A DNA stretch of 64,000 bases from Siniperca chuatsi. Taxonomy: Eukaryota; Chordata; Actinopteri; Centrarchiformes; Sinipercidae. Positions within the stretch are counted from its first letter, which is position 1, and the number at the start of each line of letters is the position of its first letter. The notes under the pieces were generated by a model that ran no database searches, was not told the DNA's origin, and was given only the letters and a program-made list of their open reading frames with translations. The DNA is taken from NCBI RefSeq assembly GCF_020085105.1, contig NC_058052.1, forward strand, positions 27,125,733 through 27,189,732. Direction: 5' to 3'. Both the position numbers and the translations under genes were made by a program. Below, in pieces: positions 37,148 to 49,000 of this stretch.

Positions 37148-38896
37148 ATGATGGCTGTACAGGTCAGCAGAGTGATGTTCCCCTTGATGTTGAGTTTGTT
37201 TCTGGGAGCCTCATCTTCCATTTGGCCCCTGGCTCCTGCAGGTAAATAAGACAATCAGACAGTTTTAATTATATTGATCTGAGTTTTTCTTTCCTGCAAA
37301 TAATTCTGAATTTTATTGTTAAAACTCGACATGTTTTTACTTGGAAGTTAGAAAAAAAGGTTGGTGGTCCTGTCGTTTTGACTTCATTAAGCATTAAGTA
37401 AAATTTGACCTTGACCCTTGTCAGCATCTTTTGGTGACCACTGGGACTTCTAACAACTCTGACTGAGCTATTCTCCTCCTACATGAACATCTCTGACATC
37501 CACTCCTATCTCCCTGTATTACACTGGACTATAATGTTTAATCATATCAAATAAGCAAGCGGAAGTTTTGGTTTTGATAAAAGTCTAAAGAAAAACAAGC
37601 AAGTACATGAAACTAACTTTAATAAAACACAGGGAAATATGCAATATGGTTACACATTGTCCCTAAATGTGAAATGAGCTGTGTGTGAATTGTTGAAGTG
37701 GTGTTTTGTTATGATTAAACAGGATATGTGCATTACGCAAGCAATTCCGTCACATGTGTTCGCAGGAACTGTATGTTTCACGCAGAGAGTTACAGTATGT
37801 GACATATTTGTACCAAACTGCAACATCTTTCATCACCAGCGGCCTTCCAGCTGCCACCCTGCCAGCTCATCAACCAGACGGTGTCTCTAGAGAAGGAGGG
37901 CTGTTCCAAGTGTCACCCAGTGCAAACAACCATCTGCAGTGGTCACTGCATCACCAAGGTATTGTGGGTAGTACAGGAAAGAGGGTCATAGTTGTAAAAA
38001 TAATGTAAAAAATCATTAACCCTCATAACCCACGTCTGTGTTCATATATTTTACTTATTTTATTTATATAAAGTGAAACAATAGAGACTGATGCACACAA
38101 CATTCAAGATGGTATGGAATGATGAAATGAATAATAAATGTATGACTAAATAGGAATTTGCAAGTCTGAGGAATAAAAAGAATAAAGCCAGAAATGTAAA
38201 AGGCAATAAATAAATAAACAAATACAAAAAATATAAAATGTATCATTAACATGTAAATAATAGTAAATGCCAGGCTGATGAGGTCTAAGTTTTGAGCTTA
38301 CGTTAGAATACATGAAGTCTGTCATGAATTGAGATACACACTAATATTTTTTAGAAACAGCTTCACAGCAACAACAATCTATTAAATGACAAATTGCAAT
38401 AGTAGCAATTTTCAGGAAGCAGTTTGGTCATCTCTGCTCAGTTATCTCTGTGTGACAGGATGCTGCGTCTGTAGCAATACCTCACCCATCCGAACTGATT
38501 GGTTGTTGCTGCGACAGTCCAGAGACTATGCTTTGATGCAGGTTAAAGGATAGGTTCACAATTTTTCTGTCTTAAAACAATAGTCGGGTTCCATATGTAC
38601 TTGTGCCATTATTCTTTTGAAATGAACTCATTAACTCACTCGATGTTTTTGCTCCCCTCCAGGACCCTGTCATCAAGATACCGTTCAGCAACGTTTATCA
38701 GCATGTGTGCACGTACCGGGACTTTTACTACAAGACATTTGAGCTTCCCGACTGTCCTCCCGGTGTGGACCCGACCGTAACCTACCCTGTGGCTTTGAGC
38801 TGCCACTGCGGCCGCTGTGCCATGGACACGTCTGACTGCACCTTCGAGAGCCTGCAGCCCAACTTCTGCATGAATGACATACCTTTCTACTACTAG
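37148..38896 (+). CDS. lhb: Luteinizing hormone (gonadotropin II) beta subunit
   Basis: Three coding exons, 37148-37241, 37840-37958 and 38663-38896, with correct GT-AG borders, give 447 nt, 148 aa. LH-beta pairs with the common glycoprotein alpha subunit and is secreted by pituitary gonadotropes to drive gonadal maturation and ovulation. A signal peptide ([20 protein letters not shown], then ASSS) precedes the mature chain. The mature chain has the 12 cysteines of the cystine-knot beta subunit, including [32 protein letters not shown] and CHCGRC. A single N-glycosylation site lies at NQT. The C-terminus [10 protein letters not shown] is typical of percomorph LH-beta. One residue is unusual to me: EGCSKC, where fish normally have EGCPKC. 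The start is the first of two consecutive Met codons, one base after the acceptor. Confidence 0.97.
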
Positions 38897-38975
38897 TCTC
38901 AAGTAATAGCAGCATAAAGCACATGAAAACACACTATACATATAGAAACTGTGCTGACTTTTATCATCAACTGTA

Positions 38976-38981
38976 AATAAA
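38976..38981 (+). promoter_or_regulatory. lhb poly(A) signal
   Basis: AATAAA about 80 bases after the lhb stop codon, the short 3'UTR typical of this gene. Confidence 0.75.
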
Positions 38982-38989
38982 GATTGTTA

Positions 38990-41784
38990 CATTTGCCAGT
39001 GCAAAAGAATTCTGTTTCTATTTCTCGTGCAATTAAACTTGGGACAATACCCACATTGAATATTTCTTGGAACTTCCATAAAGACGAAGACTGTTACTCA
39101 CTGGTGTTACCAACTGTATGTTTCCTGCCCCATCCAGCAAGCACTAAGTGTCACTCTTGTGTGTGTGTGTTACATTACTGACCACCTTGAGATCTGATCT
39201 GTCTTTGTGGACATGGTATGTTCACTGGCAACAGTGGCGTGTAAGATTAACTTTGTTATTGGGGTTATAAAATAGGTACATTTGTAAGAAATTGTTTGTT
39301 GACACTAGTCTTGATTTAAAATTGCAGAATAAAAAAAAAAGTAACTGCACAGTGAAAATTAAGATAGGTGTTTTGGTGATTTGCAGTTGAAAAGATGTGT
39401 AGATGTCTCTATTATAATAAGGCTAAATTAAATTAATAATTTTTTAAGACATCTATTCTACATACCAACCATTGTTTCAACAGCATTTCAATGATGCTGT
39501 TTTTCCCTAATTATCAAATGTTTGAGTACAAATGCTACACCTGCTAGGAAACTACAGTGTGTGTATGCCTACTACATTTGCATAAAAAAAGGAAAAAACG
39601 AAAAGTCCGTTCAATTATAGCCAATGAAAAGAACATTAAGCATTAACAAAAACATCAAACCCAGCATTTTTATGTAGCATCTTTTACTTCTTTTAAAACC
39701 ATAAGACACACATACAGTATCAAATGATTGGATTATCTATAGATCTTGTCTTCTTGGCCTTATGCGCATGAAATATACCTTTTAACCCTGTCACAAACTC
39801 CCTCAGTGAATGTGACAAGGAGAGAGTCCACGCAAGAGATAAATAACAAATGTAATTTATTAAAACTAAAGTTGGCTAACAAACGAGTGGGTGTGGAACA
39901 ACATCAGCAATAAAAGCAATGCATGGATGTGCAAGATATGAGCTGTGGAGGTGTTGAATGGTGTAAAATGATGATAAGAGATGATGCTGAGTGGAGACCA
40001 GCTGAAGGCAGAGAGACAGACTAAGCTCATGGGTCAGCATCTTTTTAGCCTAAAAAAGGGGTATCACAGAATATTACCTGGCAAAATCCTGTCTGACTTG
40101 CCTTGTGGTTTTTCACACGCACACCAACACACCTACACAATTAGTTTTACTTCATTATACCATGTTAAGTACCTATTTCTGCTCTTCTGCTTTTAGTCAG
40201 CATTACAGGGAGGATTCATGAAATGTGTTAACAGTGTTTAAAGAAGTATGTGAGTAAAAATAACAGCTATTTAGATTCAAGTCAAAATGATCATCTCCTT
40301 AATATTTTAATGATCAAACTGGTTAGTGTCAAATCACTATCAGTATCACAACTCAAAAAAATGAATTGAATGAAAAAATGAAAAAATTCTGTGCACATTT
40401 AGGCAAACATCACAAGTTAAATTTCAAGAAATGTAGTACATTTCTTTTATAATGCATGTGCACATACATTTAATGTAACATATAGGTTGTTGTTGTTGAA
40501 TTTAATAATTACAAGTAGAGGACACATAGATAAGGCAAATCAAGGACTATACGATAAAACTTAAACCAACATATTTAACATACAAGGACCACCGACTGGG
40601 GTCCCTGGGGGCCCGGCCCCTAAGAATAAACTACTGTAAGAAACAACCATCGTAGCAAAATGTTAACCTTTTTCTTCTCAAAACATTATTAGTTATGTAA
40701 TTAATGTCATCTTGGGAAAAAAAAGATTATTATTATTATTATTTTAGGAAAGTTACAGTTAATTTGCATATTGTGTAAAACAGAAATATATACTTTTCTT
40801 TAATAGAAATTGCAGCTTTTATCCCAAGTTAAATCCACATTAGAACATTTAAGCTTATTCACCATCCTTTGATTCTGGTATCATTTAGTTTTCAGTAATT
40901 TCAAGTTAAATTAGGATCCATGACAAACATGGACTCAATAAATAGTTCCATCTATTAAAACTGCACAAGTGGAATTGGGTGCATTTGACTGGTCTCCCAG
41001 GACCCCAATACATTGGTATTTTTAAAATGCACTAATTAAAACAGAAACTAAAATGAAGTCATTTTGAACAAATTAATTGACAAAGTCAAGAAAAATTGGA
41101 ATGATAGAATAAAGCACCTGTGAGATATGACAAAAAGTATACCTCTGGGGTCTGCGGGTGGCTCCAGTCGGTAGGATGAGGGTTAATGGTGAACATTTTT
41201 TTCATCTAATTAAATACAAATTTCTTGTGAGATCAGGCTGGGATGCACAATCATTAGCTGCCATTAAAGGTACTGAGGCAAAACAGTGACATTTAAGTAA
41301 TTTAATCAGGTTTATTTATATAGCACTTGCAAGTTTGACAATGACTGAAAATATAACGCAAGAATAATAAAAGTCATCTCGTGTTTCGCCAGTTGAATGT
41401 TTTTAATATAAAGCTTCAGCAGTTAGCATTAGCAGTAACTTAATACAGCTCTGATACAGATAAAATTACAAACAGTTAAGCTGGATTACATGCATGCATC
41501 GTTTCCTGTGAATCTGTCGGGCATAGGTAGGCCATTTGAATCCTGTGTGGGAATGAAAGAGTCCACCACTAACAATGAAAACAACTCTTTGGAGAGGGTC
41601 TGATTAATCAAAGTTTTAAGGATTATAATGTTAAATAAATCAGTAGGATGAAGTTACAGTGCATTATCAGCCCAGGAAAGTTGTCCATTGTGTGCATTGA
41701 AGGAAAGGGGTGGAACTTGTGATTCCATGATTAGGTTCAGTTCCCTTTTCGCTCCCTCTTTTCCATCTTCCTTTCCTGCTCTGT
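38990..41784. other. Intergenic between lhb and GPCR B
   Basis: AT-rich, no gene recognised. A short (ATT)n run lies near 40724-40744. Confidence 0.4.
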
Positions 41785-43053
41785 CTACACCGAGCTGACT
41801 TCTTCTGTGTTTTTTTCATTCGTGGTGACCTGTTCCTGTTCTTCCTCTCTTGTCATCCTGCAGCAACACAGGTGGACCAGCAGCTTGTCTACAGCCCCTT
41901 TCCTCATGAAAACATACAGAACCAGGTCTGCAAGAGGACTGAACTGAAGAAATGATAAGTATAAACCTGAATCACTGACAATATGAGACAATTCCAAGAG
42001 CCAAATAACCCAGGGCAAGAACAGCACTGTGTAGTTTAGCAGCACCACAACTAAAGTTCCTACGATTCGCCTTTTTTCTTTAAGAGAGACAGAAATGGCC
42101 GCAGACAGGGCTTTGAGGGTCCCAGCCAGAGAGAAGATGAGCAGGGGGAAGGGGAGGAGAAGCAAAACAGAGCGGAAAATGAGTGGGTGCCAGAAGTTAG
42201 ATGTTAGCAGTGCAATAAGGAACTCGATGAAACATAAGACCCAGACCATAATGGAGACTAACACAGAGGTCTTGATGCTTCGTCTGAAGCGGTACCACAG
42301 TGGGCAGGCGATGACCAAATACCTGTAATAAAGGATAGATGGAGCCCTAGCCAGTCAGAACATGTCACATTTCTGGCTTTCACAACGTTTCATTGAGAAA
42401 TGCTCATGCACACACACTACCTACCTTTCCAGAGCGACACACACCATGAAGCCAACACTGGCCATCACACTGATGAAGTAGAGATATTTAGAGGCAGAGA
42501 CGACCATGAATCTGTGTTCTGCCACCCAGATCACAAAGCAGCATATCTGGATGAGGTCAGACATCAGGAGGTTGATGACATAGACTGGCGCAACATGGTC
42601 ATCTCGCACCTGCAGTTAGAGTGAAAGGTGAAAAAGGCAGCAGGGAATGACTGGTCTACTGTCTGTACTACATTTTACACACAGACCAAGGGCAGTTTAA
42701 AAGTAAAAGTTATGTTGCTATGTACATAACATCCTGGCTGCACTTCTGCTGTTGTGGACAGCAACAGTTACTAGATCACTGCCGTGATGTAGATTTCTAC
42801 ATACAAGGAAGCTTGATAATTCTTTACATACCAGTGAATATAGAGCGTAGATGGCCAGTAATGTCAATGGAAAACCTATACAGATCACAATCCATGCAAT
42901 CACATATGAGACTGTTGGCAAATCCTTATTGTGCTTGAAAAAGTCAAACTCTTTAAACATGGTGTAATTTCCAAAGTCATAATCATAGTCATACAGGTAG
43001 GTGTCATTGTAGTCGTAGTAATTGTAGAAAGTTTCCATTCTTCACAGTGTGAC
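41785..43053 (-). CDS. GPCR B: MAS-related-like class A receptor with Tyr/Asp-rich N-terminus
   Basis: Coding exons 42832-43038, 42425-42609 and 41785-42322 join in phases 0 and 2 to give 309 aa. A splice acceptor (ACAACAG|GTCAC) lies 15 bases before the ATG, so a 5'UTR intron exists. The N-terminus (residues 1-30) is rich in Tyr and Asp (YNYYDY, YLYDYDYD) with sequons NDT and NYT. TM1 is about 43-66, TM2 77-99 and TM3 108-129. ERY (130-132) fills the DRY position, followed by PLWYRFRR, which recalls MAS-related receptors. TM5 holds [22 protein letters not shown]7 reads [11 protein letters not shown], not NPxxY. No cysteine pair links TM3 and ECL2. A cysteine cluster (CCCR) after TM7 could be palmitoylated. 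The family name is inferred by eye; the ligand is unknown. Confidence 0.9.
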
Positions 43054-46048
43054 CTGTTGTTAAAAATAACAAAGACAATGGTAGCATGTATGTTAGCATG
43101 TACACAGTTTTTTTCCAACCAAAAACACTATTTTCACCATTTCACCAGTACCTCCATGTTTTGGAGCACAATTCACACATGCTGTGATAGTAAAACTGAA
43201 GAAAACATGGACACATGGAAAGGAAAGCAACAACTGTAAACCAAAGCACTGTGTGATCCTTAGCACAAATAACATTACTGTGAATGTAAACTATCTAAGA
43301 CATGTTAATAGCCCCCCCCCCCCATTAACATTAAGATTCAAATTAAAATTGTACTTATGCTACATGGTAAAATACCATAAAACTTACTGGTTAAGCGCTG
43401 CTGTACCACCACTATAATGTGTTACATATACCAGTAACTACAGGTTGTCATCTGCTTCTAAACAGCCCTAGTGCAGTAGTGACAGGGAGAAAAATTGCAC
43501 AACATAGCTTCCTCTGTTGTTTTTTTTGAAGTGTCACTGACAGACAGTGTTGTGAGAGACTTTTTGTTATTGGATGATTCACTCGTTTCAATGATTAAAT
43601 TACTTGAGAAAACTAGAAGATGGAGGGATTTCTTTTTCATAAATTTTGTAACTGTCTATGTGATATGTGACAAATAATATTTAGATTTACATGGCATAAT
43701 TGTTTGTTAGTTGTCATATGGAAATCATAGAATCCAGAGAGCTACATTATGGCAATACAGAGAAATGTCCTTGCAAACGTAGTCAATAATAAATGTACAA
43801 ACAGCTTTCCAAAAATGTCTTGTGTGAGAAAATAAAAACAAAACAAACCAAAACACTGGAATACAGTGGGTCTCCTGTGTGAAGTGGCTGTGTCCTCACT
43901 GCCCTGCATTATTGTAAACTACTGTATAATGAACAGGTCATAGGCCACACATTAAGGACACGTGCTGACTCCCTCATCATCTCCTTGCAGTTTTCATGCT
44001 TGACTTTAGTGTTCTTGACTGTGCAGTTGCTGTGGCTTCTTTGACATACAGCATGTTGGTGTTCAAGTTTAAGGTATGTTGTAGTGTAAATGTTCAGAAA
44101 TGAGAGTAAAAGGTTGTTAATAAATATTAGCTACATATTATCCAGGCCATTCAAATTAATACAAAAACCATGAATGTCTTGCAGCATTTAGTATGATGTC
44201 ATTATATAGACTATCTCTCAGCACCCCCAACTCTGACTGACTTCCAGCATCCATGGTTCGAAGGCTTCTTAAAATGCTCTTCGCCTAGAGTAGGAGTAAG
44301 TCAATTGTTTATCTACGATCATTTTAAAAGATTCAAGGTGCCCACACATGATCAGTGGTAGAAGCGATCTGCGCTGGCTGTGCCATTGTTTTCCTATAGG
44401 GAGAGCAGTGGCGCCCAACTAGGCAGAAGCGCTACCCTTGGTACGTAAATGTATTAACTTTAATGTTTACTACAAACATCATAAACCATCAATGAATGTA
44501 AATTACAAGAGATAGTCATGTTGAACTGGTACAGATGCAGGTCTTATCTATTCGCCTCAGGCCAACAGGGCAATATACATTTATACGACATTCCTTAGCC
44601 TGTTAACCTACACATCAAATCAGTTATACATATACACAAACATATGTGGTTTTTCAGTTCTTTCTTTGTATGAGCAGACTTCCAATTAGGTCTGTATGTT
44701 TTTATCCATCAAGTTGGCCAAAACCTTTTCAGTGTGCAGACTTGATGAAATTCTAGCACAGTAAAGTCTAAATAGTCAGAGATCCACCATAAAATATAAG
44801 ATGTTAGTTAGTTAAGTTGCAGTACCTTTGCCCTTGTTGGCCACCGTGTGCTCTGAATGGAGTTGAAATTACTCAATACTGAATTAAGTTTTTTATATTC
44901 TATTTTTATCATGTATGATTAAATAAAGTATAATTGATATCATTTTATCAACATAATTGTGTACACTGTACAGCTTATCAAGTCGTAACTTTAAGGCTGT
45001 GTTTCTTTAAAGCAAAGGTCTTTAAAGAAACACTCTGATATTTTGGGAAATATGCTTATTATTGTTGGATCTCAGTTGGTAATCAGCTAAAGTTTAAAAA
45101 CGGGAAACAGTAAACTTCACAAACGTATATTGAAAAATATTTGTCTCATCTGTTGTGACTGTCCCTGTCCCAAATTATTATCTAAAAAGTATGAGAACTT
45201 TAAGTTATGAGTTATGGGAAACATAATTTGGTCATTTAAAAAAAAAACTGCTGATGCCTCCCTGGTAACAGCAGGGTTGGGCTTTATGTTCATATAGGCA
45301 AGAGAGATTTGTCAACCAGCAGAGATTTAGCTGAACCTTCATTTATCAGGTTTTAATTCACTGAGTTAATCAAAGGCAAACAGTCACATTTGTGTCTAGA
45401 AACAGATTTTTAATTGAATTTCCAGAAAATTTACAATTTCATATAAAATTGCATATACTGTGATATGAGATTTTATCCATATTGCCAAGCACACAACAGC
45501 TGTTGCAAAATACCTGCTCTGATCACATCCTAAAAACTAGCATGCCTACCACTAAAACATGTTTTAAATAAAGATAAACACACAATATGTAGTATTTTTC
45601 TTATATTCGTACAAAAAACAACAAAAAAGCAAAACAAATACAGTTTTGGACACATACATTAGTTATAACTCTGGAACTAAATTAAAATGTGTATGACAAA
45701 TCAAAAAATCCTAGACTTGTTAAGATGCTCTCCCTGTGTTTAACAGTCAAACAACAGCCAAACTTACAGCCAAAGAACTAATAAAATCATCCACAAACAG
45801 CCGTCACAGTGAACCAAAACAAGTTTACCAAAACATTTCCCAGCAACCAGTTCTCCCACAGCAGAGTCAAAACAAAGCTTCCTTTTATCTACAGCTAGGT
45901 GTCTTACTGGAAATCATATCAGTAGATGACAGTATCTGTCTTGTCTCCATCCTTTCTATTTTCCCACATTTCTCCTCCTGTTTTCTCCCCTTCCTCTCTC
46001 TCCCTCTTTCTCTGCCTGCATGAAGCTGACTGTAAATGTTGTCATCAT
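43054..46048. other. Intergenic between GPCR B and GPCR C
   Basis: No gene recognised. It contains a poly-C run near 43311-43323 and AT-rich DNA. The promoter of GPCR B and the 3'UTR of GPCR C must lie here, but no core element is distinct. Confidence 0.4.
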
Positions 46049-49000
46049 TCATACTGTCGATATGCTGACATCATTACTGTCCATTCTGCAACAGCACACA
46101 GAGGCCAAAAGCTGGTCTATGGTCCCTTTCCTCATGAAAACATACAGAACTAAGTCTGCAAAAGGACTCAACCTATCAAACATGACAAACAGGTTTCTGA
46201 AGGTAACGTTATCTCTTGCTCCCTTTGACAGGTACCCAATGATGGTGGGCAGGAACAGCAGCGTGTAAGTAAGCAGCACCAGGACCAAAGTTCCCACAAT
46301 TCTGCGTTTTTCTTCAGCGGAGACTGAGATGGAAGCAGACAGGGCTTTGAGGGTCCCACCCAGGAAGAATATGAACAATGGGAAGGGAAGGAGGAGGAGG
46401 ACGATGAAGATGGTTACTGGGACCTTAGGTTCAACCCTTAATAAGAAAGTGAGGAGAAAGACAAGAGGAAGGACCCAGACCACCACACAGACCACCACAG
46501 AGGTCTTGATGCTTCGTCTGAAGCGGTACCACAGTGGGCAGGCGATGACCAAATACCTGTAACACAAGACAGACACATAGTCTTTGAGAAGCTTCAGAGT
46601 TATACAGTAATATAGGGAGAGCTATTTCATTCAGAACCTCACCCAAACTGTACATCCAGCCCTGTTTTCTTTGTGACAATTCCTTTTCTAGCTAATCCTA
46701 GGTTTTTAAAAAAGTTTTTAGTTGAAGAAGTACAAATATTTTCTCAACCCATAAAGCAACACTTCATCCTTCAGTTTAACAGAAAAATTAAAATTCAAAA
46801 TTACCACATTTGGAGATACATGGTTTTCACTGGACATTAAGGGTATGAAAAATTGTAATCTAAAAAGTAACCTGTAACTTAAGCTGTCATACAAATGTAG
46901 TGGAGTAAAAAGTAGGCTACCATCACTGTCGGCACTAGAACAAATAGCCTATCCAAGGGGGGTACGAGGCTTATAGCAGGGTGGCACCAAATTACTGGCA
47001 AGTGGCAACGTAGTCGTGCACAGTGAAAGAGAAACCATTCGGTGCTCCCAGGGAGAAAATTTGAGCAACAAATTACATTCTCATCACTTTCAAGTTTTGC
47101 TGCTGTGCCTCATGTGCAAATGTGCACAGTGATGCACGGATCGGCTCTGATGCGATCCAATCATCCACCCGCCCGCCGTTCGAACAAATGATTTTCTCTG
47201 ATTTAGAGACCTGTACCTGCATTTTACTCCACGGTCCCTGTAGGCTATATTGCCTTTTAAATTATGTTGAGCATCGTAAGTTTTCCAGGTGATTTCTTTA
47301 TTGTGTGTTGTACTGATGTGTGTGTGTTTTTTGAATGATTTACTTAAATGGTTAGAGAGGCGTTTCCATGAGAGCAGTAGACCTAATGTCACAGCAAATA
47401 TCGTGGGACATTTAAGCAGGAAAACTAAAAACTGTAGTTATAAACTTGACAGGACAGAGGAAACTCTCCAGAGTTCACCAGAAGAAAGAGACTGGGCAGC
47501 AAAACAGCCCCAGACCATCACACTACCACCACCATATTTTACTGTTGGTATGATGTTATTTTTCTGAAATGTGGTGTTACTTTTACGCCAGATGTAATGA
47601 AACACACACCTTCCAAAAAGTTCAGCTTTTGTCTCGTCAGTCCACAGAGTATTTTCCCAAAAGTCTTGGGGATCATCAAGATGTTTTCTGGCAAAAATGA
47701 GACAAGCCTTAATGTTCTTTTTGCTCAGCAGTGGTTTTTCGTCTTGGAACTCAGTCTCTTTCTTATGGTGGAGTCATGAACACTGACTTTAACTGAGGCA
47801 AGTGAGGCCTGCAGTTCTTTGAAGTGGCCTAGTCAGTGGGTAAGTCCTGACCTGAATCCTATTGAGATGCTGTGGCATGACCTTAAAAAGGCAGTTCATG
47901 CTCGAAAACCCTCCGATGTGGCTGAATTACAACAATTCTGCAAAGATGAGTGGGCCAAAATTCCTCCACAGCGCTGTAAAAGACTCATTGCAAGTTATCG
48001 CAAACGCTTGATTGCAGTTGTTGCTGCTAAGGGTGGAGCAACCAGTTATTAGGTTTAGGGGGCAATCACTATTTCACACAGGGCCATGTAGGTTTGGATT
48101 TTGTTTTCCCTTAATAATAACAAACTTCATTTAAAAACTGCATTTTGTCTTTACTTGTGTTATCTTTGACTAATATTTAAATTTGTTTGATGATCTGAAA
48201 CATTTAAGTGTGACAAACATGCAAAAAAATAAGAAATCAGGAAGGGGGCAAACACCTTTTCACACCACTGTATTATATATATAGTCAATGATCCACACAT
48301 TGTGGACAGCGACAGCAGGAGGTGAGGACAGGAAGTCGAGCTGCCACAGGAGCCGCGATGTAGCCTCCAAGCAGGGAGCGAGCGGAGTTTATTTATTTAA
48401 TTTTTGCCTTGTAGATACAGACACAAGTGAACTAGTTAAAACTACAGTGAGAAGCAAGCAACAAACTAGTAAATAATGTCTGTAGTTGGGCCAATATTAT
48501 ATTTAAGAACAGCCACAGCTTTTTCTCTGTAAAAAGCTGTTTTTCAATGATGGAAATAGGACAGTGGAGTGAAGCGTCGCGCTGCGGGGTTCTACATAGA
48601 AAATAAAACTTGGTTTATGCTTGACGCATTGCGCCTTTCTTGGTCGTGCACCTCTGAATTTTTGTAACTAGGCGCCCCAGACGCGTGGTGCGCTTTCATT
48701 TCAACATGGACGCCAGTGGTAGACTGGTCAATCAGGTTTGCCTCTACAAACACCTCTAGCACCCTTTTTTGAGAGACCACAGGGACAGCCAAATGACTCA
48801 GTTCATGGGGAGAGATTGCCGCCACCACCACACTGGTAAAAGATAAGTATTTTTTTTGGAAAGTGTTGCCATGTTGGAAAATGACATTCTTTCAGTGACA
48901 CTCGTTGACTTTTTGCTTATTCACATGATATGTTTGTATGCCCCCTGGCGTGTTGGAGAATATTGCAACGGACAGCGCGTTGAGCATAAGTGCCACTGTG

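Noticed and set aside
38636-38941. 101-residue minus-strand reading over the last lhb exon
   Set aside because: Antisense shadow of the conserved hormone exon.
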